A DNA stretch of 64,000 bases from CAVTTH01 sp963737545 (GTDB lineage Bacteria > Verrucomicrobiota > Verrucomicrobiia > Chthoniobacterales > UBA10450), in the NCBI GenBank assembly GCA_963737545.1, contig CAVTTH010000005.1, positions 248,001-312,000 of the forward strand, given 5' to 3'. The notes under the pieces were generated by a model. That model was given only the letters and a program-made list of their open reading frames with translations, had not been told where the DNA came from and made no database searches. The position numbers were made by a program, and so were the translations under genes. Positions 55,879 to 64,000 of this stretch are shown here, in pieces (position 1 is the first letter of the stretch; each line of letters begins with the position of its first letter).

Positions 55879-56499
55879 TTACTCTTTCAGCAGTGAGAGA
55901 AATTCCGAACGAGTTCGAGCGTCGTCTTTGAACGAACCGAGCAGGCAGGAAGTTTTCATGACTGAGTTCTGCTTCTCCACCCCGCGCATCATCATGCAAA
56001 GGTGTTTCGCTTCAACCACGACGGCGACACCATCGGGATGAAGCGCGTTCATCAGCGATTCAGCAATTTGCGTGGTCAGGTTTTCCTGGATTTGCAGCCG
56101 GCGCGCGAAAAGATCGACAATACGCGCGACTTTCGAAAGACCGATGACTTTCCCATTCGGGATGTACGCAACATGCGCGCGGCCGATGAACGGGAGCAAA
56201 TGATGCTCGCACATCGAATAAAGCTCGATGTCCTTGACGAGAATAATCTCGCTCGCATCCGAATCGAAGATCGCGCCGTTGATCACGTCGGCCACATTTT
56301 GTCGATAACCCTGGGTGAGAAACTCAAACGCGCGCGCGGCCCGGCTCGGAGTTTTGAGTAATCCCTGACGGTCGGGATCTTCGCCGATCGCTTCGAGCAG
56401 ATCGCTAAAGATGCGCTCCAACTTCTCCACGCGATCCGTCCCGAGCCGGTTGCGCTTCAACGTCAGGCGTTCGGAAGTGTCGAGGTTAGTCTCCGGCAT
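55879..56499 (-). CDS. folE: GTP cyclohydrolase I
   Basis: A 206-residue enzyme of normal length. The zinc site uses the cysteine and histidine of SMCEHHLLPFIGRAHVAYIP and the second cysteine of LCMMMRGVEKQNSVM. GLLKTPSRAARAFEFLTQGY and LSKVARIVDLFARRLQIQENL are also standard. It turns GTP into dihydroneopterin triphosphate, first step for folate and tetrahydropterin. The downstream PTPS gene (about 140 bp away with a repeat between) and the aromatic hydroxylase suggest it serves the pterin cofactor here. Confidence 0.95.
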   Translation of the reverse strand: MPETNLDTSERLTLKRNRLGTDRVEKLERIFSDLLEAIGEDPDRQGLLKTPSRAARAFEFLTQGYRQNVADVINGAIFDSDASEIILVKDIELYSMCEHHLLPFIGRAHVAYIPNGKVIGLSKVARIVDLFARRLQIQENLTTQIAESLMNALHPDGVAVVVEAKHLCMMMRGVEKQNSVMKTSCLLGSFKDDARTRSEFLSLLKE

Positions 56500-56552
56500 G
56501 GCGAGACTTTAGCGGCAGGGACGCCAGAGGACAAATCCGCTATCCCGCCTTC

Positions 56553-56627
56553 TGTAGCGGCGGTCTGTGACCGCCGAAGGGCATCGCCGGGGCCGGACGG
56601 GATCGGCGCTCATAGAGCGCCGCTACA
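56553..56627. repeat. TGTAGCGGCGGTC-type palindrome, copy 2
   Basis: Left arm TGTAGCGGCGGTCTGTGACC and right arm GAGCGCCGCTACA, less perfect than the copy at 18188. It lies just before a remnant of the homogentisate dioxygenase gene end, and the copy at 59106 lies in the same relation to the intact hmgA end, so the repeat and gene end appear duplicated together. Confidence 0.7.
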
Positions 56628-56629
56628 AT

Positions 56630-56692
56630 TCAATCCAGCCAGCTCAGCGGATACTTTGGATCGTCGAGCGCGAGCGATTCCTCCGCGAGTTC
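56630..56692 (-). pseudogene. Duplicated 3' end of homogentisate dioxygenase gene
   Basis: On the minus strand these 63 bp read ELAEESLALDDPKYPLSWLD and a TGA stop, nearly the same as the C-terminus of the intact hmgA at 59216 (ELTEESLALDDPNYPLSWLD). Only 2 of 20 residues differ. It has no start and joins directly to the stop of the dockerin-type gene. It is a remnant of a duplicated or replaced hmgA copy. Confidence 0.82.
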
Positions 56693-58934
56693 AGGGCAAC
56701 CCAGTTCCGGCTAACGATTTCACAAATGATACATCCGACGCGTTGATAACCCCGTTGGCGTTCACATCGGAACGGAAGTTTGTCACGTCAATTTGCTGGC
56801 CGATCCGCGACTTGCTTTGGCTCACGTCGGTGACGTTCACGGCACCGTTTCCATTTACATCGCCGACCAGCACACCCATGGAAACAGGAACGTCGCCCGT
56901 ACGGGTGCCATCATTCACATTAGAAAGCGTAACCGTGATTCGCTGAACGTTGCTTACCTCGGTCAGATTGACCGTTATCTGCGCCGTACCACTCCCGCTG
57001 AAGCCGCTCATACTCGCTGTGCCAGAAGTTACTGAGGCGTTGCCGACCGTGACTGTAGTCGCGAAGTTAATAATCATCTGATAATCGTTTGTGGCTCCGC
57101 CGCCGCGGCATTCGATTCCGGGCGTTCCGCTCAACGGTAGATCGATATCGAAGGTGCCGTCTGCACCGTGAGTCTTTCGCGAGAACGCACTTTGTGCCAT
57201 CGGCGCTTGGGCCACCAGTTCCCCATCGGTGAAGGCGTCCGGCTGGTAGGTGCCGTTGATGGGCACGCGCCCGTCCACCCATGAAGAGAGGTGTCTGGTG
57301 GCCAAGGCCGAGGCGTAATCGTAATCGCTCCCATAGTTTTGGACGACGCCCGGATCGGGTTGAGCTGACAGCGGGCTGACAACATCCGAGAACGCATCGT
57401 CAGGCAACCAGGTGGCACCGTTGTCGTCGGACCTGCGCGCATACATCCGGTAACACGGGATGTTGCTGCCAGCGATGCAAGTCGATGCTCCCCCGCCATC
57501 ACGCTCGTCATACCAGACGGCAAAGAGGGTGCCACTCGGACTGACCGAAAGGTTCGGCTCCCACTGCGCCTTGAGGGGATCGGTGTTGCTGTTCAGTTGA
57601 AATGGGGCACTGAAGGTCACGCCGCCATCGGTGGAGCGGATGTAGAAGACGTCGGCAGGGTCGCCATTGCCGGGGTTGCGTGCGGAATAAACGTAGTGAA
57701 CCACGCCGTTATAGGCGGCCGGCTCGCCCCAGCCCTCATATCGCCAGGCGGGATCGGGGTTGCAATACATGTCGGCGAAGTAGCCGACAGCACAACGGCC
57801 AGGGCCACTGAAGGTGGGGCCGGTGTAGGTGTTGGTCCAGGAGTTACCGCCGTCTGTGGAGCGGTAGAAGACGTTGTTGCAGTTGTGGGGGAAGCCGCCG
57901 CCGCCTTCATTCATGCCGGCGATGTACACGTTCCCCGTGGCCAGGTCTCCGGTGATCTGCACGTTGCGGATGAAGGTCCCGCTGTTAATCTGTCGTTCGT
58001 TAGTCCAAGTGTTGCCGTTATCCGTGGAGTAGCGAAGAAAGATATTCGCGCCGCGAGCGAAGTCGTTCCAGGAGACATACATCCTCCCGTAAAAGGGCGA
58101 TGATGGGTTCATGTCAGTCCAGCCCGATTCGCGGTCGTCTTGGGTGCCGATGTGAACGCAGTTGTAATGGGTCCAGCTAGCCGGCGATGGGTCCAAAGGA
58201 GTGGTGGATTTATACCCCCCGAGACCCTGGCTGCCGCAGGCCGTGTCCAGCCAGACCGTGTACCAGGTGCCGGTGGGGCGGTTATACAGAACAACGGGAT
58301 CGCCCTCGGTACCCCCGAAGGGGCTTTGACCATTGGCGCCGGTGAGACGGACGAAAGTATTGCCGCCATCGGTCGAGACAGATGCACCGGACCCATTGAT
58401 CGGCGTGACGCTGCGGCCTCGTGAGTCGTCGTAACCGACCACGATTTGATTGGTGTTATCCGGGTTACCCCAGGAGAATGTCGTCGATTGGATAACGGCG
58501 GGAGACTCCTCGGTGCCGTTGATCAGGTCAACGTCCGTGCCGCCGTAGGCCAGCGGTGAGAACAGTTTTTTCACAAACTGGGTCAAAGCACCCAGAGGGG
58601 AACTCGGCGAAATCGCATGAGCCCCGCCTCCCCGCGCTTGGCCGCAGGCAATCATGATGGCGCCGGCCCGCAAGTTCATTTGCCTGTCGATGCCGATCTC
58701 GTGAATTTTGGAACAATCAAATCCATTCGGAACGAGAGGATCTTTGGAGTTGGTGATGATCTGATTTTTCTGCTGCGACTGCGCCATGTTCTGAGCGAGC
58801 GCAGAAAATGCGCCGAAACCTGCCAGCCCCAGAAAGAAGCCGACCAGGACGATAAACAGGCCCATTAGAACGCGCAGATTGAAGAAAGCGGATTCAAGAT
58901 GCGCTTTAGCGCACGAGGTTGACTCGTTTTTCAT
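56691..58934 (-). CDS. Exported sialidase-like repeat protein with C-terminal dockerin-type domain
   Basis: A 747-residue protein. An N-terminal signal or anchor helix (VLMGLFIVLVGFFLGLAGF) is preceded by 24 residues. From about 150 to 600 there are repeated Asp-box-like turns such as SVSTDGGNTFVRL, YSTDNGNTWTNE, RSTDGGNSWTN and RSDDNGATW, pointing to a BNR-type beta-propeller. The end carries two dockerin-like calcium loops (VGDVNGNGAVNVTDVSQSK and SDVNANGVINASDVSFVK). A secreted, perhaps surface-attached, carbohydrate-active or binding protein; no glycosidase catalytic residues verified. It lies between an intact and a remnant hmgA 3' end, indicating insertion by duplication. Confidence 0.82.
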   Translation of the reverse strand: MKNESTSCAKAHLESAFFNLRVLMGLFIVLVGFFLGLAGFGAFSALAQNMAQSQQKNQIITNSKDPLVPNGFDCSKIHEIGIDRQMNLRAGAIMIACGQARGGGAHAISPSSPLGALTQFVKKLFSPLAYGGTDVDLINGTEESPAVIQSTTFSWGNPDNTNQIVVGYDDSRGRSVTPINGSGASVSTDGGNTFVRLTGANGQSPFGGTEGDPVVLYNRPTGTWYTVWLDTACGSQGLGGYKSTTPLDPSPASWTHYNCVHIGTQDDRESGWTDMNPSSPFYGRMYVSWNDFARGANIFLRYSTDNGNTWTNERQINSGTFIRNVQITGDLATGNVYIAGMNEGGGGFPHNCNNVFYRSTDGGNSWTNTYTGPTFSGPGRCAVGYFADMYCNPDPAWRYEGWGEPAAYNGVVHYVYSARNPGNGDPADVFYIRSTDGGVTFSAPFQLNSNTDPLKAQWEPNLSVSPSGTLFAVWYDERDGGGASTCIAGSNIPCYRMYARRSDDNGATWLPDDAFSDVVSPLSAQPDPGVVQNYGSDYDYASALATRHLSSWVDGRVPINGTYQPDAFTDGELVAQAPMAQSAFSRKTHGADGTFDIDLPLSGTPGIECRGGGATNDYQMIINFATTVTVGNASVTSGTASMSGFSGSGTAQITVNLTEVSNVQRITVTLSNVNDGTRTGDVPVSMGVLVGDVNGNGAVNVTDVSQSKSRIGQQIDVTNFRSDVNANGVINASDVSFVKSLAGTGLP

Positions 58935-59105
58935 TCACACCTTTCCTTGCGGAGAATCTGATTCAGTGTGCCACACGCAATTTTTTTAATCAAGAGCGGG
59001 AGAATAAATCAAGCTCGACAATGGATGCGACATTCAATCGCTCGTTAGGCGACTACACGAGCGCGAATTACTCTTTGATAACCCACTCGCCGAGTCACTC
59101 CACGC

Positions 59106-59189
59106 TGTAGCGGCAGTCTACGACCGCCGAAACGCGCAGAATTCACGCATTATCCTCCGTTCCTTCGGCGGTCACAGACCGCCGCTACA
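59106..59189. repeat. TGTAGCGGC-type palindrome, copy 3, in the 59.0-59.2 kb gap
   Basis: Left arm TGTAGCGGCAGTCTACGACC and right arm GGTCACAGACCGCCGCTACA. It lies in the 281-bp gap between hmgA and the dockerin-type gene, which also has an octamer copy at 59042. No gene was seen in the gap; a 63-codon frame reaching from 58919 has no supporting features. The repeat lies 26 bp beyond the hmgA stop, mirrored by copy 2 near the remnant. Confidence 0.75.
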
Positions 59190-59215
59190 GGAAACCCGCT
59201 CTTGCAATTCGCTCG

Positions 59216-60400
59216 TTAGTCCAGCCAGCTGAGCGGGTAGTTGGGATCGTCCAGCGCGAGCGATTCCTCGGTCAGCTCGAGGGTGTGCGCGGTGTCGAAC
59301 ATCACGGCCAATTCCTCGGTGCGGAGCGCATCTTTGCTCGCCATGATCGTGCCCGGATGCGGCCCGTGCGGGATCCCGCGCGGATGCAGCGTGATCGATC
59401 CGCTCTCGATGCCGCGCCGCGATCCGAAATTTCCGCGCACGTAAAACAAAACCTCATCGGCTTCGACGTTGTCGTGCACCCACGGAATTTTCACGGCTTC
59501 GGGATGGGTATCGAGAAAACGCGGCGCGAACGTGCAAACAACGTAACCGCGAATCTCAAAGGTTTGATGGATCGGCGGCGGTTGATGGACCGTGCCGGTG
59601 ATCGGTTCGAAATCCTGGGCGTTGAAGGTGAACGGATACAAATAGCCGTCCCAGCCGACAGCATCGAACGGATGATGCGCCATCGTCACACGGGTAAAGC
59701 GCGAACCATCTTTGACCAGAACATCGACATCCTCTTCCTTGTCGATGGTGATGATCTCCGTCGGCCCGTGGAGGTCGCGCTCGGAATAGGGCGCGCCCAT
59801 TTTGATCTGGCCTTCGTGATTGAGATAACGCTTCGGAATTCGGACCGGACCAACCGATTCGAGAATAAGATAATCTTCCTCTTCCACCTTGTCGGGCACG
59901 AGCCGGTAGGTGATGCCACGCGGGATAACGATGTAATCTTCCGCGCGATAAGGCAGCTTGCCGAAAACAGTTTCAATCGTGCCGCCGCCTTTGAAGACGA
60001 AGATGATTTCGTCCGCGCCGCCGTTCTTGTAATACTCAAACTTGTCGTACGTCTTCGCGGGCCGCGCGCGATACGCCGTCATATCCTGATTGAACAACAT
60101 CGGGATGCGGCTGGTGTAAAGATCGCCCCGGCGCGGAATGTCCGCCGTCTTGAAATGATGATGGCGCAACGGACTATCGGTAACTTTTTTCGGCTCCCAA
60201 TGTTTGATCAGCTCGACATTGCGCACGCGCGTAGGCGGCCGCAGGTGATACACGATCGCGTAGGCCTCATCGAATCCTTCCGTGGTGAAGACGTGCTCGT
60301 AGGCGATGCCTTCGTTCTTGTAGGTTGGCGCCGCGCCGTTGCGATGAAACCAAATGTGATGCTTCTTCGGCATCTGACCGAGCTTCTGATAATACGGCAT
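59216..60400 (-). CDS. hmgA: Homogentisate 1,2-dioxygenase
   Basis: A 394-residue protein with the HGD cupin layout. HHIWFHRNGAAPTYKNEGIAY is near the N-terminus, AHHPFDAVGWDGYLYPFTFN mid-late and PPPIHQTFEIRGYVVCTFAPRF after it, the last with iron-binding residues. LHPRGIPHGPHPG near the end carries the closing histidines. HGD opens homogentisate to maleylacetoacetate. The protein is shorter than the 430-450 residues of typical HGD. It starts 12 bp after the hppD stop, so the two form a tyrosine degradation unit. Its 3' end is duplicated at 56630. Confidence 0.9.
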   Translation of the reverse strand: MPYYQKLGQMPKKHHIWFHRNGAAPTYKNEGIAYEHVFTTEGFDEAYAIVYHLRPPTRVRNVELIKHWEPKKVTDSPLRHHHFKTADIPRRGDLYTSRIPMLFNQDMTAYRARPAKTYDKFEYYKNGGADEIIFVFKGGGTIETVFGKLPYRAEDYIVIPRGITYRLVPDKVEEEDYLILESVGPVRIPKRYLNHEGQIKMGAPYSERDLHGPTEIITIDKEEDVDVLVKDGSRFTRVTMAHHPFDAVGWDGYLYPFTFNAQDFEPITGTVHQPPPIHQTFEIRGYVVCTFAPRFLDTHPEAVKIPWVHDNVEADEVLFYVRGNFGSRRGIESGSITLHPRGIPHGPHPGTIMASKDALRTEELAVMFDTAHTLELTEESLALDDPNYPLSWLD

Positions 60401-60412
60401 GTGTTTTGTCCT

Positions 60413-61547
60413 TTAGAGATTGCCTCTCGCGTCCTGCTCTTTTTCCAACGCCTCGAACAGCGCTTTGAAGTTCCCTTTGCCAAAGCTCTTCGCGCCTTTG
60501 CGCTGGATGATTTCGAAAAAGAGCGTCGGCCGGTCTTCCACCGGTTTGGAAAAAATTTGGAGCAGATAACCTTCGTTGTCACGATCGACCAGGATGCCTA
60601 ACCGCTTCAACGGCTCCAGATCTTCATCAATGTGACCCACGCGATCCGGCAGCGTGTCGTAATAACTTGTTGGGATATTCAAAAACTCAATGCCGCGACT
60701 CTGAAGGTCCGTCACTGTCTTGACGATGTCCTTGGTCGCGATGGCGACGTGTTGCACACCTTCGCCATTGTAAAAATCGAGGTACTCCTCGACCTGCGAC
60801 TTCTTCTTGCCCTCGGCCGGCTCATTGATCGGAAATTTCACGAAACCATTTCCATTGCTCATCACTTTGCTCATCAGAGCCGAGTATTCGGTCGAGATAT
60901 CCTTGTCGTCGAAGGTGAGGATATTGCGGAACCCCATCACCTCTTCGTAGAATTTCACCCACGGATTCATCTGGTTCCAGCCAACGTTGCCGACGCAGTG
61001 ATCGCAATAGAGCAGACCCGGTCTCGGCCGGGCGATACGACGATTCCCACTTTCGGAAGCCGGGCATGAAAGCGCCGTTGTAATTTTCGCGCTCGATAAA
61101 AAGATGAACGACGTCGCCGTAGGTGTGAATGCCGCTCATGACCAGTTCGCCATCATCGTCCTTCAACGTCGTCGGTTTCATGAAACTCTTGCCGCCGCGT
61201 TTCGTCGTTTCGTTCCAGGCGGAAGTGGCGTCTTCCACCTTCAACGCGATCGCCTTGACGCCGTCACCGTGTTTGGCGATGTGATCGGCGATCGGATTGT
61301 CCGGCTTGAGCGGCGTGGTGAGAACAAATGTCAGTTTGTTCTGGCGAATGGCGTAGCTCGCTCGATCTTTCGTTCCCGTTTCCGGCCCGGAATAGGCGAG
61401 CGATTGAAAACCAAAAGCCGTTTTGTAAAAGTGCGCCGCCTGTTTGGCGTTGCCGACATAGAATTCGATGTAATCGGTTCCCTGAAGCGGAAGAAAATCC
61501 GTTTCGGCTGCGGGAGCCTTTTTCGGAGCTGCAATTGTCGTTGGCAT
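60413..61547 (-). CDS. hppD: 4-hydroxyphenylpyruvate dioxygenase, apparent +1 frameshift
   Basis: The first frame (61547 to about 61016) has LPLQGTDYIEFYVGNAKQAA, FVLTTPLKPDNPIADHIAKH and TYGDVVHLFIERENYNG with the first iron histidine. The second frame (to 60413) has GEGVQHVAIATKDIVKTV with the second histidine, GYLLQIFSKPVEDRPT, and FFEIIQRKGAKSFGKGNFKALFEALEKEQ with the metal glutamate. Removing one base at 61016 joins ETG to LLYCDHCVGNVGWNQ, matching the family. About 377 residues. The enzyme converts 4-hydroxyphenylpyruvate to homogentisate and feeds HmgA, 12 bp downstream. Confidence 0.9.
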
Positions 61548-61607
61548 AAGATTCCTTCGTATTGATTGACCCCATCAAATTATAAGATCGACAGACGCCC
61601 CCCGCAA

Positions 61608-61758
61608 GGGGAGCGCACGCGCCTCGCGTGCTGGCGAGCGCGCCCTCGCGATCGCGAACTTTCTCTTGGGCTCCTCATCTCCGCTACGGGCGAAATTCAA
61701 AGGAAAGACTGTCTCGGCGAGGCGCCGAAACCAGCACGCGAGGGCGCGTGCGCTCCCC
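61608..61758. repeat. GGGGAGCGCACGCGCC-type inverted repeat at a gene end
   Basis: Left arm GGGGAGCGCACGCGCCTCGC and right arm GCGAGGGCGCGTGCGCTCCC, about 97 bp apart, with CGTGCTGG and CCAGCACG inner ends. The right arm and loop are read as the last 25 codons of the cyclase-TPR gene, ending in SFEFRP. The original gene end is probably near NFQPQITRIKRM. Confidence 0.75.
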
Positions 61759-64000
61759 AAACGAAGAGCTCATTCGTTTAATCCGCGTAATCTGCGGTTG
61801 GAAGTTTATTTCGGCGCGAGCGAAGCTGACGATTTTCTCGAAGCGCGGATCGCCGCGGAGCGGGTCCCAGACCGGGTGCAGTTTTAAGGCGCCGTAGCTC
61901 AGCATGAGTGATGCGACGGGAGCACGCAGCCCAGCTTCCAGTTGCTGCAAGGCAAGCTCCTTCTCGCCCGCCCACGCTGCCGTGATGGCGAAATATTGAA
62001 GGACGCGGCTGCCGTTGATGACATCTTTTTCCACCGGCGTGAGCGCGATCGCTCGACGGCCTTCGTCCAAGGCCAGGTCTTTCCGCCCAAGAGCAGCGTC
62101 GATTAAGCCCAGGACGCAGAGCGCCGGGCCGTAGTCCGGCTGCGCCTGCACGATCTTCTCCTGCTGGGCGCGAGCCGCTTCAAACGCAGTGCGCGCTCTT
62201 GCCTCATCTTTGGTCATGCGCGCCAGCAGCCCTTCACCAAAGCTGCGGCTCAGATTAATCGCGTCCTCGCTCCAGCATGGATTGTCGCCCAGCGCGACGA
62301 GCGCTCGTTCGGCCGCAGCCGGATCGCGTTCGGCCAGAGCGCAAAAGAACCAGATGTCCGCGGCGCTGGCGATGGCGCCCGGTCCTTGCGCGAGGATTGC
62401 ATCAATCGTCTGGCGCAGCGGCCGGGTGTCCGCTTTCCAGCAGAGATAAAATAGTCCACGATTGGCCCGCGTTTCGACGTTGTCGGGCACGATCGCTAAC
62501 GCCCGATCCAGCGCAGCGATTGACTCGGCATAGCGCCCCAGGATTTGGTAACTGAGCGCGATCTGTTGCAGAGTATAAAAGTTGCGCGGGTCCAGCTCCA
62601 CCGCGCGCTGCAGGTTCTGCAGACCTTCCTCCTGCTGGCCGCGCCGCCGCAGAATGTAGCCGGTGAGTTCGAAGAGACGCGGATCATTGGGTAACGCTCG
62701 CCGCGCAATCTCCAATTCGGCCAGGGCGCCGGCATAGTCGCGCAGCCCGTAGTAGAGATATTGTGCGCGCGCCAAATGCGTTTCGGCAGCATCCGGCCGC
62801 AGCCGGGTCGCGGCTTGCACCGCAGCTTCAGCCAGGGCCAGCCGGGCGGGAGTGTGATCAGACCCCGATACTGCATAAAGGTATTCGTGCGCATAGGCGA
62901 GCTGGCAGTAAGCGTCGAAAAATGAGGGATCGCGCTTCACCGCTTCATCCAGAAGTTCAATTGCCTTCCGCCGGTCTGGCTCGCTCGTCGCGCTGAAACC
63001 TGCCGTGAGGAGAAGTGACTTCGCCCGGCTGTAAAGGTCGAAAGCCGCCAGATCAGTCGTGGGCGGCTGCTCGATGGCTTTCTTCTCGTTAGGCGAGAGC
63101 TTCGCCTGCAACTGATCGGCAATCGCTTTGGCGATCTCGCTTTGGATGGCGAAGACATCGGCCAGATCGCGATCGTAGGTTTGCGCCCACAGATGCGCGT
63201 CGTTCCGCGCGTCGAGCAACTGCGCATTTACCCGCACTTTGTTGGCCGCGCGCTGCACACTGCCTTCGACGACATGCGCCACGCCGAGCTGCTGGCCGAT
63301 CTCGCGCAGATTGCGCGGCGCGCCGCTTTTATACTGCATGACGCTCGTGCGGCTGATCACTTTCAAGTCCGCAATCTTTGCCAGGTCCGTAAGAATTTCA
63401 TCCTGCACGCCATCGGTGAAATAGGCGTTCTCTTTGTCGCTGCTCAGATTTTCGAACGGCAGCACCGCGATGCTTTTTTCCACGGCAGCGGCGAGCGAAC
63501 GAGCCGGTCCTTCGCGCAAAAAAGAGAGAGCGGCAGCGGCGAGCGCGGCCACCACCAGCAGCCCAATCGCCACGTGCCGCCCAGCGCACCTGGGCGCGAT
63601 GTTTCTTAACCGCCTGAAGTTTCTTCGGCAGCTGCGCATTGCCGATTTCAGCTGTCGTAAAGGTTGGCAAGGCCGATGCGCACCCCATGTTTCACTTCGC
63701 ATTCGCCCAAATCATGGAGATTGGCGCGCCAGCGCGGATATTGTTCCAGATCGTCCGCCACATGCCTGGAGAGAAGGATGTGACCGGCATCACCGCAATC
63801 CATCACCCGCTGCGCGATGTTGATGCCGGCGCCGGCAATGTTGGCTTGTTCGTTCAGATCATTGATTTCATTGACCGGACCGCTGTGAATGCCCATCCGC
63901 ACCCGAAGTTCAGGATGACTCTTCAGCGCCTTGCTGATCTCGATCGCGCACAAGACCGGCGCTTCGGGATCGGTGCGAAAGACCAGCGCACCGCCATCGC
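61684..64000 (-). CDS. Class III cyclase domain and TPR protein, partial, two apparent +1 frameshifts
   Basis: The gene enters from the right edge. The first frame (64000 to about 63650) has DGGALVFRTDPEAP and RVRMGIHSGPVNEIND and NIAGAGINIAQRVMDCGDAG, a class III adenylate/guanylate cyclase end. The second (to about 63574) has EIGNAQLPKKLQAVKKHRAQV. The third has a transmembrane helix (VAIGLLVVAALAAAALSFL), the TolB-like FENLSSDKENAYFTDGVQ domain and about nine TPR repeats to 61684. Extra bases lie at about 63650 and 63574. About 770 residues are visible. The family occurs widely in soil Verrucomicrobiota and Acidobacteriota; its role is unclear. Confidence 0.8.

Noticed and set aside
58919..59110. 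A 63-codon frame in the gap upstream of the dockerin-type gene
   Set aside because: Low complexity, no ribosome site seen, and it ends in a repeat.
59285..60601. A 438-codon frame on the plus strand across hmgA
   Set aside because: It is antisense to hmgA, which has conserved HGD motifs and a proper neighbour in hppD; the frame has no recognisable domain.
7521..61758. Palindromic repeats as a CRISPR array
   Set aside because: They are single, far apart and lack direct repeats with regular spacers; no cas genes are near.
19748..63650. Programmed ribosomal frameshifting in many genes
   Set aside because: No shared slippery heptamer, Shine-Dalgarno spacer or downstream structure was evident at the junctions, and the affected genes are not known users. 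Sequence error is simpler, although three junctions share CGGA.

Overview
The window looks like chromosomal DNA of a soil or freshwater Verrucomicrobiota bacterium, with a Chthoniobacterales/Spartobacteria-type lineage as my best guess. This is inferred from gene content (tandem bactofilins, DUF5069, an HD/ACT GlnD, a PHP-glycosyltransferase fusion, a dockerin-type exported protein, a class III cyclase with TPR repeats), moderately high GC, and abundant palindromic intergenic repeats. No rRNA, CRISPR array, integrase or transposase was seen. One tRNA is present, probably tRNA-Ile2 with CAU anticodon.

Layout. 1-6.1 kb: 3' part of glnD, a sugar-nucleotide transferase, DUF5069, two bactofilins, an STT3-like GT-C protein and the tRNA. 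6.2-10.7 kb (minus strand): an apparent operon of glutamate dehydrogenase, aldose-epimerase-like protein, an uncharacterised protein and fumarylacetoacetase. 10.8-25 kb: cystathionine-type PLP enzyme, murJ, a large DUF2339 membrane protein, Nif3-like protein, epimerase/6-phosphogluconolactonase/msrA, fabG, a TPM protein, holB and tmk. 25-31.9 kb: EVE protein, DUF2334 deacetylase-like protein, PHP-GT4 fusion and small membrane proteins. 31.9-39.2 kb: three tandem membrane-anchored MDR oxidoreductases interleaved with two DUF4386 proteins, then a GntR-ABC transporter operon with a near-perfect operator palindrome. 39.5-51.7 kb: exported endonuclease/phosphatase-fold protein, upp, treZ, glycogen debranching enzyme, GT-C proteins, an L,D-transpeptidase, and a methyltransferase/UbiA-like pair. 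51.8-61.5 kb: aromatic amino acid hydroxylase, a membrane YheO-like PAS protein, a triple 6-pyruvoyl-tetrahydropterin synthase (PTPS) protein, folE, a dockerin-bearing exported protein, homogentisate dioxygenase and 4-hydroxyphenylpyruvate dioxygenase. The window ends inside a cyclase-TPR gene.

Metabolic theme. FolE and the PTPS protein could make a pterin cofactor. The hydroxylase would use it to convert phenylalanine to tyrosine. HppD, HmgA and the distant fumarylacetoacetase cover most of the homogentisate route to fumarate and acetoacetate. The aromatic transaminase, maleylacetoacetate isomerase, pterin recycling enzymes and sepiapterin reductase were not recognised here.

Two window-wide signals stand out. 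First, the octamer TCGTTAGG/CCTAACGA occurs about 22 times by eye, against roughly 2 expected. Second, at least 17 single-base frameshifts break otherwise conserved genes between 19.7 and 63.7 kb, 13 of them in the extra-base direction. Sequence error is the most economical explanation, so each broken gene is given below as one entry with its junction. Palindromic repeats repeatedly abut or enter the 3' ends of genes.
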